DNA of 64,000 bases from Candidatus Limimorpha caballi (GCA_018064605.1 JAGHUX010000007.1:1-64000), one strand, 5' to 3'; shown: positions 40,695 to 50,458, numbered from the stretch's first letter. The notes: generated from the sequence alone by a model not told the origin. Program-made: numbers and translations.

Positions 40695-41432
40695 TCAATA
40701 TTCTTTTTTGTGCAGTTCGAAGTTGCTTCCGAGATAGTGGCTTCTCACGACGGGGTCGTTGGCCAGTTCTTCGGATGTGCCGGCTTTCAGGAGGCTTCCT
40801 TCGAACACGAGGTAGGCGCGGTCTGTGATTGACAGTGTCTCGTTGGCGTTGTGGTCGGTGATGAGCACTCCGATGTTCTTGTTTTTCAGTTTGGCCACGA
40901 CACGTTGGATGTCCTCCACGGCTATCGGGTCAACGCCGGCGAAAGGCTCGTCGAGGAGTATGAACTTGGGGTCGATGGCGAGTGCGCGGGCTATCTCGCA
41001 GCGGCGGCGTTCTCCGCCCGACAGCTGTATGCCCTTGCTCTTGCGGATGTGCTGGAGGCCGAACTCGTCGAGCAGCGACTCGAGCTTAGCCGAACGTTGC
41101 TCCTTCGTCATGTCCTTCTTGAACTGCATCACGGAATAGATGTTGTCTTCGACCGACAACTGGCGGAACACCGACGCCTCCTGCGCGAGATACCCGATGC
41201 CGAGTTGAGCGCGTCTGTACATCGGGAAGGTCGTGATCTCCTGACTGTCAAGATATACATGCCCGGAGAACGGCTTGATGAGTCCGACAATCATGTAAAA
41301 CGTGGTGGTCTTTCCGGCGCCGTTAGGCCCGAGGAGTCCGACTATCTCGCCCTGCTTCACTTCCACGCTCACGCCCTTCACAACGGTGCGCTGCTTGTAT
41401 TTCTTGACTAACTCTTCAGTTCTTAAAATCAT
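40695..41432 (-). CDS. lptB: LPS export ABC transporter ATP-binding protein
   Basis: 245-aa cytoplasmic ATPase that powers lipopolysaccharide extraction with LptFG. Walker A GPNGAGKTT, Q-loop, signature LSGGERRR, Walker B FILLDEPFAGVDPIAVEDI and the LptB-typical GIGYLAQEASVFRQLSVEDN (about 75-95). Downstream on the same strand of the KpsF-type isomerase (KDO precursor), which fits LPS assembly. The gap at 41433-41496 is AT-rich repeat. Confidence 0.95.
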   Translation of the reverse strand: MILRTEELVKKYKQRTVVKGVSVEVKQGEIVGLLGPNGAGKTTTFYMIVGLIKPFSGHVYLDSQEITTFPMYRRAQLGIGYLAQEASVFRQLSVEDNIYSVMQFKKDMTKEQRSAKLESLLDEFGLQHIRKSKGIQLSGGERRRCEIARALAIDPKFILLDEPFAGVDPIAVEDIQRVVAKLKNKNIGVLITDHNANETLSITDRAYLVFEGSLLKAGTSEELANDPVVRSHYLGSNFELHKKEY

Positions 41433-41440
41433 CCTATTTG

Positions 41441-41500
41441 ACTTTCAACTTTTAACTTTATAAACTTTTAACTTTATAAACTTTCTAACTTTCAAACTAT
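41441..41500. repeat. TTTAACTTTATAAAC-type repeat
   Basis: Tandem CTTTTAACTTTATAAA units between the isomerase and lptB genes, the inverse of those at 11866-11915. Confidence 0.6.
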
Positions 41501-42453
41501 ATAATTCCTTCTTTTATTATGTCGTGAATGTGGATCATCCCGACGTATCTCCCGTTGTCCATCACCGGGAGCACGGATATTTTCTTGTGTTGCATGGTGT
41601 TCAGCGCGTCGGCGACCAATGTGGTGCGTTCGACGGTCGTCGGGTTCTTTGTCATGATGTCCGACACTCTGACCGTCTCGATGTTGGGGTGTCTCATGAG
41701 CATGCGTCGCAGGTCGCCGTCGGTGACGATGCCTTTGAGGGTGTCGTCTTCGATGACGGCGGCGGCGCCGAGCATCTTCTCCGAGATCTCGATTATCGCC
41801 CGGGTCATGATGTCGTCGGGTCTGATTTGCGGGACGCCGTTTTTCACGCAGACGTCGCCGACTGTGAGGTAGAGACGTTTGCCGAGTGCGCCGCCGGGGT
41901 GGAACCGTGCGAAGTCCTGCGCCGTGAAGCCGCGCATCTTTAGCAGCGCCACCGCCATGGCGTCGCCCATGACGAGCTGCGCCGTCGTGCTGCTCGTCGG
42001 CGCGAGGTTGTTCGGACACGCCTCGCGCGGCACCGTCGTGTCGAGCACGAAGTCGGCCTGGCTCGCCAGGTACGAGTCCCTGTTCCCGACTATGGCGACC
42101 AGTTTGTTGCTCCTTATCTTAATGAGCGGGATGAGGACCTTTATCTCCGGAGTCTCGCCGCTTTTCGACACCACAACGACAATGTCATTGTCGCGGATGA
42201 TGCCCAAATCGCCGTGAATGGCATCGGCCGCATGCATGAAAACAGCAGTCGTTCCTGTGGAATTTAGCGTGGCGACAATCTTTTGGGCGATGTTTGCGCT
42301 CTTCCCGATGCCCGAAACAACGACGTTTCCGCTCGAATTATATATCAATTCAACAACTTTGTCGAAGTCTTCAGTCAGTAGTTCTTTCAGACCTAATATT
42401 GAATTGGCTTCATTATCAATGACTTGTAAAGCTGTCTCGCGAATGCTCTCCAT
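41497..42453 (-). CDS. kdsD: Arabinose-5-phosphate isomerase (KpsF/GutQ family)
   Basis: 318-aa enzyme that interconverts ribulose-5-P and arabinose-5-P, the first step to KDO for LPS. SIS domain (about 38-180) with SGIGKSANIAQKIVATLNSTGT, HGDLGIIRDNDIV and SKSGETPEI. Two C-terminal CBS domains (about 200-318), ending GRYVGMIHIHDIIKEGII. Same strand as lptB. Divergent from recQ. Confidence 0.92.
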   Translation of the reverse strand: MESIRETALQVIDNEANSILGLKELLTEDFDKVVELIYNSSGNVVVSGIGKSANIAQKIVATLNSTGTTAVFMHAADAIHGDLGIIRDNDIVVVVSKSGETPEIKVLIPLIKIRSNKLVAIVGNRDSYLASQADFVLDTTVPREACPNNLAPTSSTTAQLVMGDAMAVALLKMRGFTAQDFARFHPGGALGKRLYLTVGDVCVKNGVPQIRPDDIMTRAIIEISEKMLGAAAVIEDDTLKGIVTDGDLRRMLMRHPNIETVRVSDIMTKNPTTVERTTLVADALNTMQHKKISVLPVMDNGRYVGMIHIHDIIKEGII

Positions 42454-42583
42454 TGTTGAAATTTTTTTATTTTTTTTCTTGCTTTGTTAGAAGTAAAAGA
42501 TATAAATTTGTGTTTTGAACGGGCTTGAAAAATCTTGCCGAAAAACTTTGCAAAAATAATCAAATTTTCACAAATAAGTCAAG

Positions 42584-44788
42584 ATGGCAAAAATTGATGA
42601 AAAAAGTTTACAAGACCTTCTGAAGAACGTCTTCGGGTTCGAACAATTCAAGGGCAATCAGAAGGCCATCATAAAAAGTATTCTTGGTGGAAACAACACT
42701 TTCGTGCTTATGCCGACTGGCGGCGGGAAGTCGCTGTGCTATCAGCTGCCCGCGCTGATGAGCGAGGGGACGACCATCGTGGTGTCGCCTCTCATCGCGC
42801 TCATGAAGAACCAGGTTGACATGCTGCGCAACTTCGGGACGGACAGCGGGATTGCCCACGTGATGAATTCGTCGCTGTCGAAGGCCGAGTTGGTGCAGGT
42901 GAGGGAGGACCTCGTGAAGCAGAAGACCAAGCTGCTGTATGTGGCGCCGGAGTCGCTGACGAAGGAGGAGACGCTCGAGTTCCTGCGAGGGCTGCAGATA
43001 TCATTTTTTGCCATTGATGAGGCTCACTGCATATCCGAATGGGGGCACGACTTCCGTCCTGAATACCGCCGTCTGCGCCCGATTATCAATGCGATAAACC
43101 CGGAGCTGCCCATCATAGCGCTCACCGCAACGGCGACGGTCAAGGTGCAGCAGGACATAATGAAGAACCTCGAGATCACCGACGCGAAGGTGTTCAAGTC
43201 GTCGTTTGACAGGCCCAACCTTTACTACGAGGTGAGGCCGAAGACAAAAGACGTCTTCAAGGACATCGTCAAATACATAAAGAGCAACCCAGGCAAGTCG
43301 GGCATCGTCTACTGCCTGAGCCGCAAGAAGGTGGAGGAGCTCGCCGAGGCGTTGCAGGTCAACGGCATCAAGGCGCTGCCGTACCACGCCGGGCTGGACA
43401 GCCAGACGCGCCGCGAGAACCAGGACAAGTTCCTGATGGAGGAGGCCGACGTCATAGTGGCGACCATCGCATTCGGCATGGGCATCGACAAGCCCGACGT
43501 GCGTTTCGTCATCCACCACGACATCCCGAAGAGCCTCGAGGGCTATTACCAGGAGACGGGCCGCGCCGGACGCGACGGGGGCGAGGGCAACTGCATCGCG
43601 TTCTACGACTACGAGGACATCCACAAGCTGGAGAAATTCAACAGGGGCAAGAACGTCGCCGAACAGGAGATCGCACGCGAGCTGCTCAACGAGACGGTCA
43701 CTTACGCCGAGTCGCCGGTGTGCCGCCACAAACTGCTCCTGCATTATTTCGGCGAAGAATACAACAGGGAGAACTGCGGCTGCTGCGACAACTGCCTCAA
43801 CCCCAAGGTGCGCTTCGACGGACAGGAAGACATCAAGCTCGCCATCGAGGCGGTGCTCGCCACCAAACAACTGTTCAAGACGAAACACATAGCCGAACTT
43901 ATAGCAGGGAAGGAGACCGGCGACATCAAGACGGCGAAACACGACACGAATGAGTATTTCGGCTCCGGCGATGACCACGACGAGAAATACTGGACGTCAA
44001 TCATCCGTCAGGCGGTCGTCAACAAACTGCTGGTGAAGGACATCGACAATTACGGAATCCTCAAGGTGCCTAAGGAAGGCCGCGACTTCGTGAAGAAACC
44101 CTACACTGTCATGGTGGCCATGGACCACGACTTCGACAAGACCGATGACGATGACTTCGACGAGGAGAGAGTGGCCCTGTCGAAGGACTCCGGCACCGAC
44201 AAGATCCTGTTCACGATGCTGAAAGACCTGCGCAAGACCATAGCGAAGAAGAAAAACCTGCCGCCGTTCGTCATCTTCCAGGACCCGTCGCTCGAAGACA
44301 TGGCGATACAATATCCCATCACGAAGGAGGAACTGCAACAGATCTCGGGCGTCGGCGCCGGAAAGGCTCTGAAATTCGGACAGCCATTCCTCGACCTTAT
44401 CAAGGAATACGTCGAGGAAAACGACATCACCCGCCCGAATGATATGGTCGTGAAGTCGGTCGTCAACAAGTCGGCACTGAAAATCAGTATCATACAGAAT
44501 ATCGACAAGCAGGTCCCGCTCGAGGACATCGCCTACGGCAAGAACCTCGACTTCGACGAGCTCCTCACCGAAATCGAAAGCATAGTGGCGAGCGGAACAC
44601 ATATCGACATAAAATACTACACCCGCGACAACATCGATGAATATCATCAGGAAGACATCATCGAGTATTTCAAGACGGCGGAGTCGGACGACCTTGAAAC
44701 GGCGATGAAAGCGCTCGGCGAAAACGAATACGAGGAGGAGGAGGTTCGCCTCATGAGGATACAATTCATGTCGGAGGTCGGAAACTAA
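42584..44788 (+). CDS. recQ: ATP-dependent DNA helicase RecQ
   Basis: 734-aa superfamily 2 helicase for recombination repair. Walker [14 protein letters not shown] (about 46-58), DEAH box [16 protein letters not shown], motif VI GRAGRDG. The zinc region has Cys in [11 protein letters not shown] and ENCGCCDNC (about 378-405). A winged helix follows, and an HRDC domain ([19 protein letters not shown], about 547-565). A long acidic C-terminus ends EEEEVRLM. Full length for Bacteroidota RecQ. Followed closely by a DUF4296 lipoprotein gene. Confidence 0.96.
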   Translation: MAKIDEKSLQDLLKNVFGFEQFKGNQKAIIKSILGGNNTFVLMPTGGGKSLCYQLPALMSEGTTIVVSPLIALMKNQVDMLRNFGTDSGIAHVMNSSLSKAELVQVREDLVKQKTKLLYVAPESLTKEETLEFLRGLQISFFAIDEAHCISEWGHDFRPEYRRLRPIINAINPELPIIALTATATVKVQQDIMKNLEITDAKVFKSSFDRPNLYYEVRPKTKDVFKDIVKYIKSNPGKSGIVYCLSRKKVEELAEALQVNGIKALPYHAGLDSQTRRENQDKFLMEEADVIVATIAFGMGIDKPDVRFVIHHDIPKSLEGYYQETGRAGRDGGEGNCIAFYDYEDIHKLEKFNRGKNVAEQEIARELLNETVTYAESPVCRHKLLLHYFGEEYNRENCGCCDNCLNPKVRFDGQEDIKLAIEAVLATKQLFKTKHIAELIAGKETGDIKTAKHDTNEYFGSGDDHDEKYWTSIIRQAVVNKLLVKDIDNYGILKVPKEGRDFVKKPYTVMVAMDHDFDKTDDDDFDEERVALSKDSGTDKILFTMLKDLRKTIAKKKNLPPFVIFQDPSLEDMAIQYPITKEELQQISGVGAGKALKFGQPFLDLIKEYVEENDITRPNDMVVKSVVNKSALKISIIQNIDKQVPLEDIAYGKNLDFDELLTEIESIVASGTHIDIKYYTRDNIDEYHQEDIIEYFKTAESDDLETAMKALGENEYEEEEVRLMRIQFMSEVGN

Positions 44789-44800
44789 CGCATTACGCAG

Positions 44801-45139
44801 ATGAAAAAGAGCCTTGTCCTTTTGATGTCGGCATTGGCGTTCGTCGTCGCGGGATGTGTCAGCCGCCCGGAGAAAACGGTGCCGTCGGTGCTTCTGACCG
44901 AGACTCAGATGGTTGACGTGATGACCGATGTCCAGATAATGGAAAGCGCGATATCATACAAGAAGAGTGCCGGCGGGCAGACATCGTATCTGAAAACGCG
45001 CGGATTCGACACCATATTTGCACATTATGGCATCAACGACAGCATCTTCAGGGAGAATTACGACTACTACATCGAGGATATGGATGCGATGCAGCGCATT
45101 CTCGACTCCGTTGTCGTCCGCCTCAACGCGCTGAAATAA
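44801..45139 (+). CDS. DUF4296 domain lipoprotein
   Basis: 112-aa exported protein. Lipobox VAGC at about residue 19. The mature part matches DUF4296: TETQMVDVMTDVQIMESAI, GFDTIFAHYGINDSIFRENYDYY (Tyr-rich) and IEDMDAMQRILDSVVVRL. Function unknown. It starts 12 bp after recQ and likely shares its mRNA. Convergent with lplA. Confidence 0.85.
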   Translation: MKKSLVLLMSALAFVVAGCVSRPEKTVPSVLLTETQMVDVMTDVQIMESAISYKKSAGGQTSYLKTRGFDTIFAHYGINDSIFRENYDYYIEDMDAMQRILDSVVVRLNALK

Positions 45140-45160
45140 TATCGGAAGTATGCTTGGATT

Positions 45161-46117
45161 TCAATAGATTAAACCGGCTATGTCGCGTGCGATGCTGTTG
45201 CCGCCGCAGTCGGGCAACTCCTGGATGCTCGCGCCGGTGAGGATGCGTTCCGCGTCTTCAATCAGCTCGGGCTCGAGCCCGTCGGAGGCGATGGAGATGC
45301 TCTCAATGACACCTTCCGCCTCGTTGACGTTCAGGTCTATCTCTGCAAGCCCCCACTGGAATTGTGCGCTTTTCCTCGCGTGGAAGTTGCGCCATTTGCC
45401 GAAAAGATATTCGTCGCTCGCGAAAACGTCCCTGGTCTTCAGGACGTCGTCTGTCAGCAACTCGTCGAATCCGGCGGCTTCAGGCCTCGTCTCATAGACC
45501 TGCTCGAAAGCCCTGATGAGGTGCGGCATGATCGTGTCGGATGTGACATCGACGACTTCGGAGAGGTTTATTATTCTGCTCGCCACTGATTTCACGCCGT
45601 GTTTCTGCAGTTTTGCCGGATTGACTTTCAGATATTTCGACAGTTTCTCTGTGTCTGTCTTGATGAGTATCGTGCCGTGATGCAGACGGCGTTCCTTGTA
45701 GAACCCGAATGCGTTGCCGGAAAACTTGCGGCCGTCGCAGGTGAGGTCGTTCCTGCCCGAAATCTCGGTGTCGAGGCCCAAAAAACCCAATGCGGTCTGT
45801 ATCACCTTGAGCTGTCTCCTGACGTCGTAGTTGTCTTTGTGCGCCACGAAGGAGAAATTGAGGTTCCCGAGGTCGTGATAGACCGCGCCGCCGCCTGTCC
45901 TGCGCCGCGCCGCATGTCCGCCCTCTGACAGTAGTGTGTCAACATTGCATTCCGTGAACGGATTCTGGTTGTAGCCGTAAACGACGGTCTGCTGGTTCTT
46001 CCAGAGAAACATCGTCACGGTGTCGTCACTGCCGTCGTTCAGAAGCGAGCTTTCGACCGCGAGGTTTAAAAAAGGATTGTATTGATTCCCAATGATGATC
46101 TGTGTCTTGTAACTCAT
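45161..46117 (-). CDS. lplA: Lipoate-protein ligase A
   Basis: 318-aa enzyme that activates lipoate with ATP and attaches it to lipoyl domains. Conserved RRRTGGGAVYHDLGNLNFSF (about 72-91), NDLTCDGRKFSGNAFGF with the lipoyl-AMP loop, and a C-terminal accessory domain (about 230-318). Single-chain form. The stop of the upstream barrel gene is 3 bp before its start. Confidence 0.93.
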   Translation of the reverse strand: MSYKTQIIIGNQYNPFLNLAVESSLLNDGSDDTVTMFLWKNQQTVVYGYNQNPFTECNVDTLLSEGGHAARRRTGGGAVYHDLGNLNFSFVAHKDNYDVRRQLKVIQTALGFLGLDTEISGRNDLTCDGRKFSGNAFGFYKERRLHHGTILIKTDTEKLSKYLKVNPAKLQKHGVKSVASRIINLSEVVDVTSDTIMPHLIRAFEQVYETRPEAAGFDELLTDDVLKTRDVFASDEYLFGKWRNFHARKSAQFQWGLAEIDLNVNEAEGVIESISIASDGLEPELIEDAERILTGASIQELPDCGGNSIARDIAGLIY

Positions 46118-46120
46118 AAA

Positions 46121-46792
46121 TTATTCCCCGATGATATAACCGATGCCGAGCTGTATGCAGATGTTCTTGTTGCTCCCCTCGTCTTTCATGACATTTGTCA
46201 GCCCGAAATATATGCGGAGGCCGACTGAAAAATCGCTTTCCTGCGCCATGTCGTTGGTGTAAATACCTGCCAGGATGCCGCAGTCGAAGACGTGGTAGTC
46301 TGACTGGCTGAGCTTTTTCGACTCCCATCTCTCGTTCCCTTCCCTGGTTCTTTCTTTTCCGCCAAGGCAGACCCCGAACCGCGGGCCGACCTCAATGCCC
46401 AGAACATCAGTGAAATAATATTGATACAACACCGGAATGGCGAGGTAATGAAGGTGCGTCTTGTCGTAAATCTTGACTTTCACGTCAGTCAGTTCGATGG
46501 TCCTGTTCGAGCTCATGCCGCCGGTGGTGTAAAGCAGCTCGGCTGAAAGGTTGCTTTTCATCGATAGCGTGTATTTGCCCACGGCGCCGACTGTCAGCCC
46601 GACTGTCAGTCCTGATGACTCGATGCCGCCTATTGTCGTCATGTTCAGCCCGGCCCTGAGCCCGAAATCGACGTTGCCGGTGAATTTCTGCGCACCCATC
46701 TCAAATGTGGAGATGAGTATGAAAAACAAGAAAAAGCAAGACGAGCGTCTGACCTTGGGATTCACCTTGATATGTATAATTTTTTTCGGCAT
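46121..46792 (-). CDS. PorT-like outer-membrane beta-barrel protein
   Basis: 223-aa protein with an N-terminal hydrophobic segment (SSCFFLFFILISTFEMGAQ) and then alternating amphipathic strands: VDFGLRAGLNMTTI, LTVGLTVGAVGKYTL, LSAELLYTTGGM, HYLAIPVLYQYYFTDVLGIEVGPRFG, CIQLGIGYIIGE. This is the PF13568 outer-membrane barrel pattern. Function unknown. It lies 3 bp upstream of lplA in the same orientation; the association is probably incidental. Confidence 0.75.
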   Translation of the reverse strand: MPKKIIHIKVNPKVRRSSCFFLFFILISTFEMGAQKFTGNVDFGLRAGLNMTTIGGIESSGLTVGLTVGAVGKYTLSMKSNLSAELLYTTGGMSSNRTIELTDVKVKIYDKTHLHYLAIPVLYQYYFTDVLGIEVGPRFGVCLGGKERTREGNERWESKKLSQSDYHVFDCGILAGIYTNDMAQESDFSVGLRIYFGLTNVMKDEGSNKNICIQLGIGYIIGE

Positions 46793-46881
46793 CTGTCATC
46801 TACATACAAAAATCAGAAAACAAACGTCATCGCTTCGAGCTAAAACTTCTGTCTTCTGAAATTCAATATTCAACAAACTTG

Positions 46882-46955
46882 TAGTCTCTCCGGGATTTGA
46901 ACCCGAGTTACCAGGATGAAAACCTGACGTCCTAACCAGACTAGACGAAGAGACC
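46882..46955 (-). tRNA. tRNA-Glu (TTC), copy 1
   Basis: 74-nt cloverleaf. Acceptor GGTCTCT/AGAGACT with discriminator A; anticodon loop TTTTCAT, anticodon TTC; T arm CGGGTTTGAATCCCG. Identical to the copy at 46995-47068. Confidence 0.97.
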
Positions 46956-46994
46956 CCTTACATCTATCCACTCTATCCACTTCCACCTCACTTG

Positions 46995-47068
46995 TAGTCT
47001 CTCCGGGATTTGAACCCGAGTTACCAGGATGAAAACCTGACGTCCTAACCAGACTAGACGAAGAGACC
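46995..47068 (-). tRNA. tRNA-Glu (TTC), copy 2
   Basis: Same sequence as the downstream copy, offset by 113 bp with a 39-bp spacer. A TACCTTTG box is 23 nt upstream, so both are probably cut from one transcript. Confidence 0.97.
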
Positions 47069-47090
47069 CCCGTTCATTTTTTTGACGCTG

Positions 47091-47098
47091 CAAAGGTA
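47091..47098 (-). promoter_or_regulatory. -7 promoter box of the tRNA-Glu pair
   Basis: Minus strand TACCTTTG followed by C, 23 nt before the first tRNA-Glu. Confidence 0.6.
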
Positions 47099-47194
47099 CA
47101 ATTTTTTTTGATACGCCAAAGAAAATTCGCAAAAAAAATATTAATATGATAAAATATTGAAAGTCAGACTGTTGTTGGGAATGTTAAAGTCAAA

Positions 47195-48019
47195 TTATTC
47201 AAAAGTGAATGAAATCTGGAACGTGTTGTTGCTCAGCTTGTCGAAACTGCTGTCCAGGATTTGATTTTCTTTCTTCAGTAAGTTCACAAGTCCGAACCCC
47301 ATTTTCACTTCGACCCCGAATTTGAAATAGTTGTTGTAGAAATCGAGTCCGGCGCCGATTTCGACTGCGAAGTCAACCGGTTTGGTCTTGACCTTGATGA
47401 TCTGGTCGGCGTCGGTCTTGTTTGTGTTTTTCTTGCCGCTCGCGTCGAATTTCAGGTTTCCGCCTCCGATGACATACGCGCCGAAGTTGCTGCATCTTTT
47501 CGACTTGTACTTTATGTGAAGGGGGAGTTCTATGACGACGGCGTCCCATGTCGCGTTGCCGCCGTCGATGACATAGAAGCCGTTGTCGGTCTTCGGGCTG
47601 TCAACGAGGTCGGGGCTGTACATGTAATATTCGAGTTCGCGCCGTCCGAAACTCAGCGACGGTATCAGCCGCAGGTCGAAATACCTGCCGAGCCTCAGGT
47701 TCCCGACGATGCCCACGGTGAAGCCGGGCGACGGCTCGCACGACACGCCGACGACACGGTATGTGTAGCCCTCGTTCCAGTTGTCGTCCCACGCGTTGTT
47801 CGACATCGCGCCGCTGTACGACTGCATCTGGTAGTTCTCGATGAAGTCGATGTCGAACGACATCTGGTTGAAGGCAAGTATGAAGCCGAAATGGAACAGC
47901 TGGTTGTCGTATGTCGGCAGCCTGAGCGGTTGTCGTTGGGCCTCAACAACCTGGAGCGACAAAATCATGACAACCACTGTCGCGATGAATTTCCTTATCG
48001 GCGAAAATCTCAGTCTCAT
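47195..48019 (-). CDS. porT: PorT-like protein (possible type IX secretion component)
   Basis: 274-aa outer-membrane barrel. Signal peptide ends VVEAQ (about 28). The mature part begins LFHFGFILAFNQMSFDIDF, like PorT proteins whose first strand reads FGFxLGxNxMDF. Further strands are CEPSPGFTVGIVGNLRLGRYFDLRLIPSLSFGRRELEYY-like (key part), VIELPLHIKYKSKR and FAVEIGAGLDFYNNYFKFGVEVK. PorT is required for type IX secretion in Porphyromonas and Flavobacterium. The assignment rests on this pattern only and could be a generic PF13568 barrel. Confidence 0.65.
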   Translation of the reverse strand: MRLRFSPIRKFIATVVVMILSLQVVEAQRQPLRLPTYDNQLFHFGFILAFNQMSFDIDFIENYQMQSYSGAMSNNAWDDNWNEGYTYRVVGVSCEPSPGFTVGIVGNLRLGRYFDLRLIPSLSFGRRELEYYMYSPDLVDSPKTDNGFYVIDGGNATWDAVVIELPLHIKYKSKRCSNFGAYVIGGGNLKFDASGKKNTNKTDADQIIKVKTKPVDFAVEIGAGLDFYNNYFKFGVEVKMGFGLVNLLKKENQILDSSFDKLSNNTFQISFTFE

Positions 48020-48046
48020 AAAGTGCTTAACGCAAATGTCATGCTG

Positions 48047-49051
48047 TTAGTATAATCTTTCTGTTTCTTCCAACAGACGTTCTTTGTTGATTGGCACCGC
48101 GCCGATCTCCTCGCACACCAGGCCGCCTGCAAGGTTCGAGATGGCCGCGATGTTGAATGCGTCCTCCTGGCAGACAAGGCACAGCATCGCCACAGACAGT
48201 ACCGTGTCGCCGGCCCCCGACACGTCGGCGATCTTGCGCAGATGCGCCGGGATGTGCCAGTGTCTCACCGTGTCGCCGCATCGCTCCTGTATGATGACGC
48301 CGCGTTCCGACAGCGTGTTCATCACGAAGCGGCACTGCAGCCTCTCTTGCAGCGCGCTCACGCCGACAAGGATGTCGTCGATGGTGTCGGTCTTGAAACT
48401 GACACTGATGCCTTCCTTCAGCTCTTTCAGGTTAGGCTTGAAGAGCGTGCAGTTGCGGTATGCCAGGAAGTTGTTCTTCTTGGGGTCCACGCCGACAGGG
48501 ATGCCTCTCTCGTTCGCGACCGAGATCACGTGGCCGATGAGCTGCTCGGTGAGCACGCCCTTGTTGTAGTCCTGAAGGATTATGCCGTCGATTTTCTCGT
48601 TGTCAATTATGCCGTCGATTTTCTGGCGGAGCGTGACATATTCGTTGTCAGAAAGGTTGTCGGTGTCTTCCTCGTCAACCCTGAGCATTTGCGCGTTGTT
48701 GCCTATTATGCGGTATTTCGTTGTCGTCCGGCGTTGCGTGCTTCTCACTATGCCGTCTTTGGGCATCTGATGCTCGTCGAGCATGTTGAGGAAGTCGTCC
48801 GCTTTCGAGTCGTCGCCGATGACGGAGCACAAGACGGGCACTGCGCCGAGTGCCCTGATGTTCTGCGCGACGTTGGCTGCGCCGCCGAGACGCGCGAAAC
48901 GCCTCCTGACGGCCACTATCGGGACCGGGGCCTCGGGCGAGATGCGCTCGACCTTCCCGTCAAGGTAAAGGTCGAGCATGACATCGCCTATTATCATGAC
49001 TCTCTTGCCGTTGAAGGAGTCGAAGAGCCTTGCGAACTTGTCTCCCGGCAT
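48047..49051 (-). CDS. D-glycero-beta-D-manno-heptose-7-phosphate kinase (RfaE/HldA-like)
   Basis: 334-aa PfkB-family sugar kinase: VMIIGDVMLDLYLDGKVERISPEAPVPIV-type start (key: GDVMLD, RISPEAPVP), GGAANVAQNIRALG, LRVDEED and the catalytic GAGDTVLSVAMLCL (about 284-297). It phosphorylates heptose-7-P for LPS core synthesis in the RfaE family. The nucleotidyltransferase half of fused HldE is absent, so it is the kinase-only form. No other ADP-heptose gene lies here. Located 1 bp after the aminotransferase stop on the same strand. Confidence 0.85.
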   Translation of the reverse strand: MPGDKFARLFDSFNGKRVMIIGDVMLDLYLDGKVERISPEAPVPIVAVRRRFARLGGAANVAQNIRALGAVPVLCSVIGDDSKADDFLNMLDEHQMPKDGIVRSTQRRTTTKYRIIGNNAQMLRVDEEDTDNLSDNEYVTLRQKIDGIIDNEKIDGIILQDYNKGVLTEQLIGHVISVANERGIPVGVDPKKNNFLAYRNCTLFKPNLKELKEGISVSFKTDTIDDILVGVSALQERLQCRFVMNTLSERGVIIQERCGDTVRHWHIPAHLRKIADVSGAGDTVLSVAMLCLVCQEDAFNIAAISNLAGGLVCEEIGAVPINKERLLEETERLY

Positions 49052-49052
49052 C

Positions 49053-50261
49053 TTATTTCAGTTTTGCAAGTGCTTCCTTGATGCGTCTCGCGGCTTCGAT
49101 GAGCTTGTCCTCCGATGTCGCGTATGACAGTCTGATGCAGTCGTCGTTGCCGAACGGGCCGCCGGCCACGCAGGCCACGTGGGCGTTGTAGAGCAGGTAC
49201 ATGCAGAGGTCGTCGCTGTTGCTGATGACGTTGTCGCCGTCACGTTTCCCGTAATAGTATGTCACTTCAGGGAACATGTAGAACGCGCCCGCCGGCATGC
49301 TCAGGTTGACGCCCGGGATGGCAGTGAGCAGTTCGTAGAACATGTCGCGGCGGTGTCTGAACGCCTTGATCATGTTGCTCACCTCCTCCGAGTTCTCAGG
49401 GTTGAGCTGCATCGCCTCCAATGCCGCCGCCTGCGCGATTGTGCAGATGCCTGAGGTGTACTGGCCCTGGATCTTGTTGCAGGCCTTGACGATCTCCTTC
49501 GGCGCCGCGATGTAGCCGATTCTCCAGCCTGTCATCGCGTAGCCTTTCGCGATGCCGTTCACGATGACGAGACGGTCCTTCAACTCGGTGAACTGGCCCA
49601 TCGACTCGTGCTTGTGCTCGTACTGTATGAATTCGTAAATCTCGTCTGAGATGATGATGACTCTCGGGTGCCTCTTGAAAACCTCGACAAGTGAGGCGAG
49701 CTCCTCCTTCGTGTAAACCGAACCGCTCGGGTTGCAGGGCGTGCTGAAAATGAACGCCTTGGTGTTTGGCGTGATGGCTTCTTCGAGCTGCTTCGCGTTG
49801 ATCTTGAAGTGCTGCTCGGCCGTCGTCTTGATGAAGACAGGTGTCCCGTCCGCCAACTTCACCATCTCTGGATACGAGACCCAGAACGGGGCCGGGATGA
49901 TGACTTCGTCGCCCTTGTCGAGGATGGCGAGGAATGTGTTGGTGATCGCCTGCTTCGCGCCGTTCGAAACGATGATGTTGGCGTCGGTATAGTCAAGGTT
50001 GTTGTCGCGTCTCAGCTTCTCGGCGATGGCCTTGCGCAGCTTCGGCGTGCCGGGGACCGGCGGATAGTGCGTGTCGTTGCCGTTGATGGCCGCAATGCCG
50101 CCCTGCTTCGCGACCTCCGGCGTGTTGAAGTCCGGCTCGCCTATGCTCAACGAAATGATGTCAATACCCTGAGCCTTCAGTTCACGGCTCTTTTCGGTCA
50201 TTTTCAATGTGGCTGATTCCGCCATGTTGACCACTCTCTGTGATAAAATACCTTTTTCCAT
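49053..50261 (-). CDS. Class I pyridoxal-phosphate aminotransferase (AspC family)
   Basis: 402-aa enzyme. Conserved SIGEPDFNTPE near the N-terminus, NPSGSVYTKEE, DEIYEFIQYEH and the PLP lysine in VNGIAKGYAMTGWRIGY (about 232-248), C-terminal IRLSYATS with substrate-carboxylate Arg. It matches the aspartate aminotransferase subgroup Ib. The exact substrate cannot be read. It has a leader of about 80 nt with two hairpins, after the -7 box at 50345-50352. Confidence 0.92.
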   Translation of the reverse strand: MEKGILSQRVVNMAESATLKMTEKSRELKAQGIDIISLSIGEPDFNTPEVAKQGGIAAINGNDTHYPPVPGTPKLRKAIAEKLRRDNNLDYTDANIIVSNGAKQAITNTFLAILDKGDEVIIPAPFWVSYPEMVKLADGTPVFIKTTAEQHFKINAKQLEEAITPNTKAFIFSTPCNPSGSVYTKEELASLVEVFKRHPRVIIISDEIYEFIQYEHKHESMGQFTELKDRLVIVNGIAKGYAMTGWRIGYIAAPKEIVKACNKIQGQYTSGICTIAQAAALEAMQLNPENSEEVSNMIKAFRHRRDMFYELLTAIPGVNLSMPAGAFYMFPEVTYYYGKRDGDNVISNSDDLCMYLLYNAHVACVAGGPFGNDDCIRLSYATSEDKLIEAARRIKEALAKLK

Positions 50262-50295
50262 GTTGAAACCTATTTTTTTATTTTATTGTAAATCC

Positions 50296-50325
50296 CTGAT
50301 AATCAGATTGTCGTGCAACGACAAT
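50296..50325 (-). promoter_or_regulatory. Hairpins in the aminotransferase 5' leader
   Basis: ATTGTCGT-TGC-ACGACAAT (8-bp arms, 50307-50325) next to CTGATAATCAG (50296-50306). On the opposite strand the larger hairpin is followed by AGTTCTTTTTTT, so it could also end + strand transcription. Regulatory role unproven. Confidence 0.45.
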
Positions 50326-50344
50326 AGTTCTTTTTTTAAAAGTA

Positions 50345-50352
50345 CAAAGTTA
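50345..50352 (-). promoter_or_regulatory. -7 promoter box of the aminotransferase
   Basis: Minus strand TAACTTTG followed by T, 84 nt before the start at 50261. Confidence 0.55.
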
Positions 50353-50433
50353 CTCTTTTTTTTGTATCGAACGACGAATTTTTTTATTTCGTATTATTGT
50401 TGAAAAAATGTGTCAACATCTCAAATAAATGAT

Positions 50434-50441
50434 TAAATTTG
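50434..50441 (+). promoter_or_regulatory. -7 promoter box of the 50459 gene
   Basis: TAAATTTG followed by C, 18 nt before ATG 50459. It lies downstream of the in-frame ATG at 50429, which is therefore not the start. Confidence 0.6.
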
Positions 50442-50458
50442 CAGGTTGTTTTTCGGAT

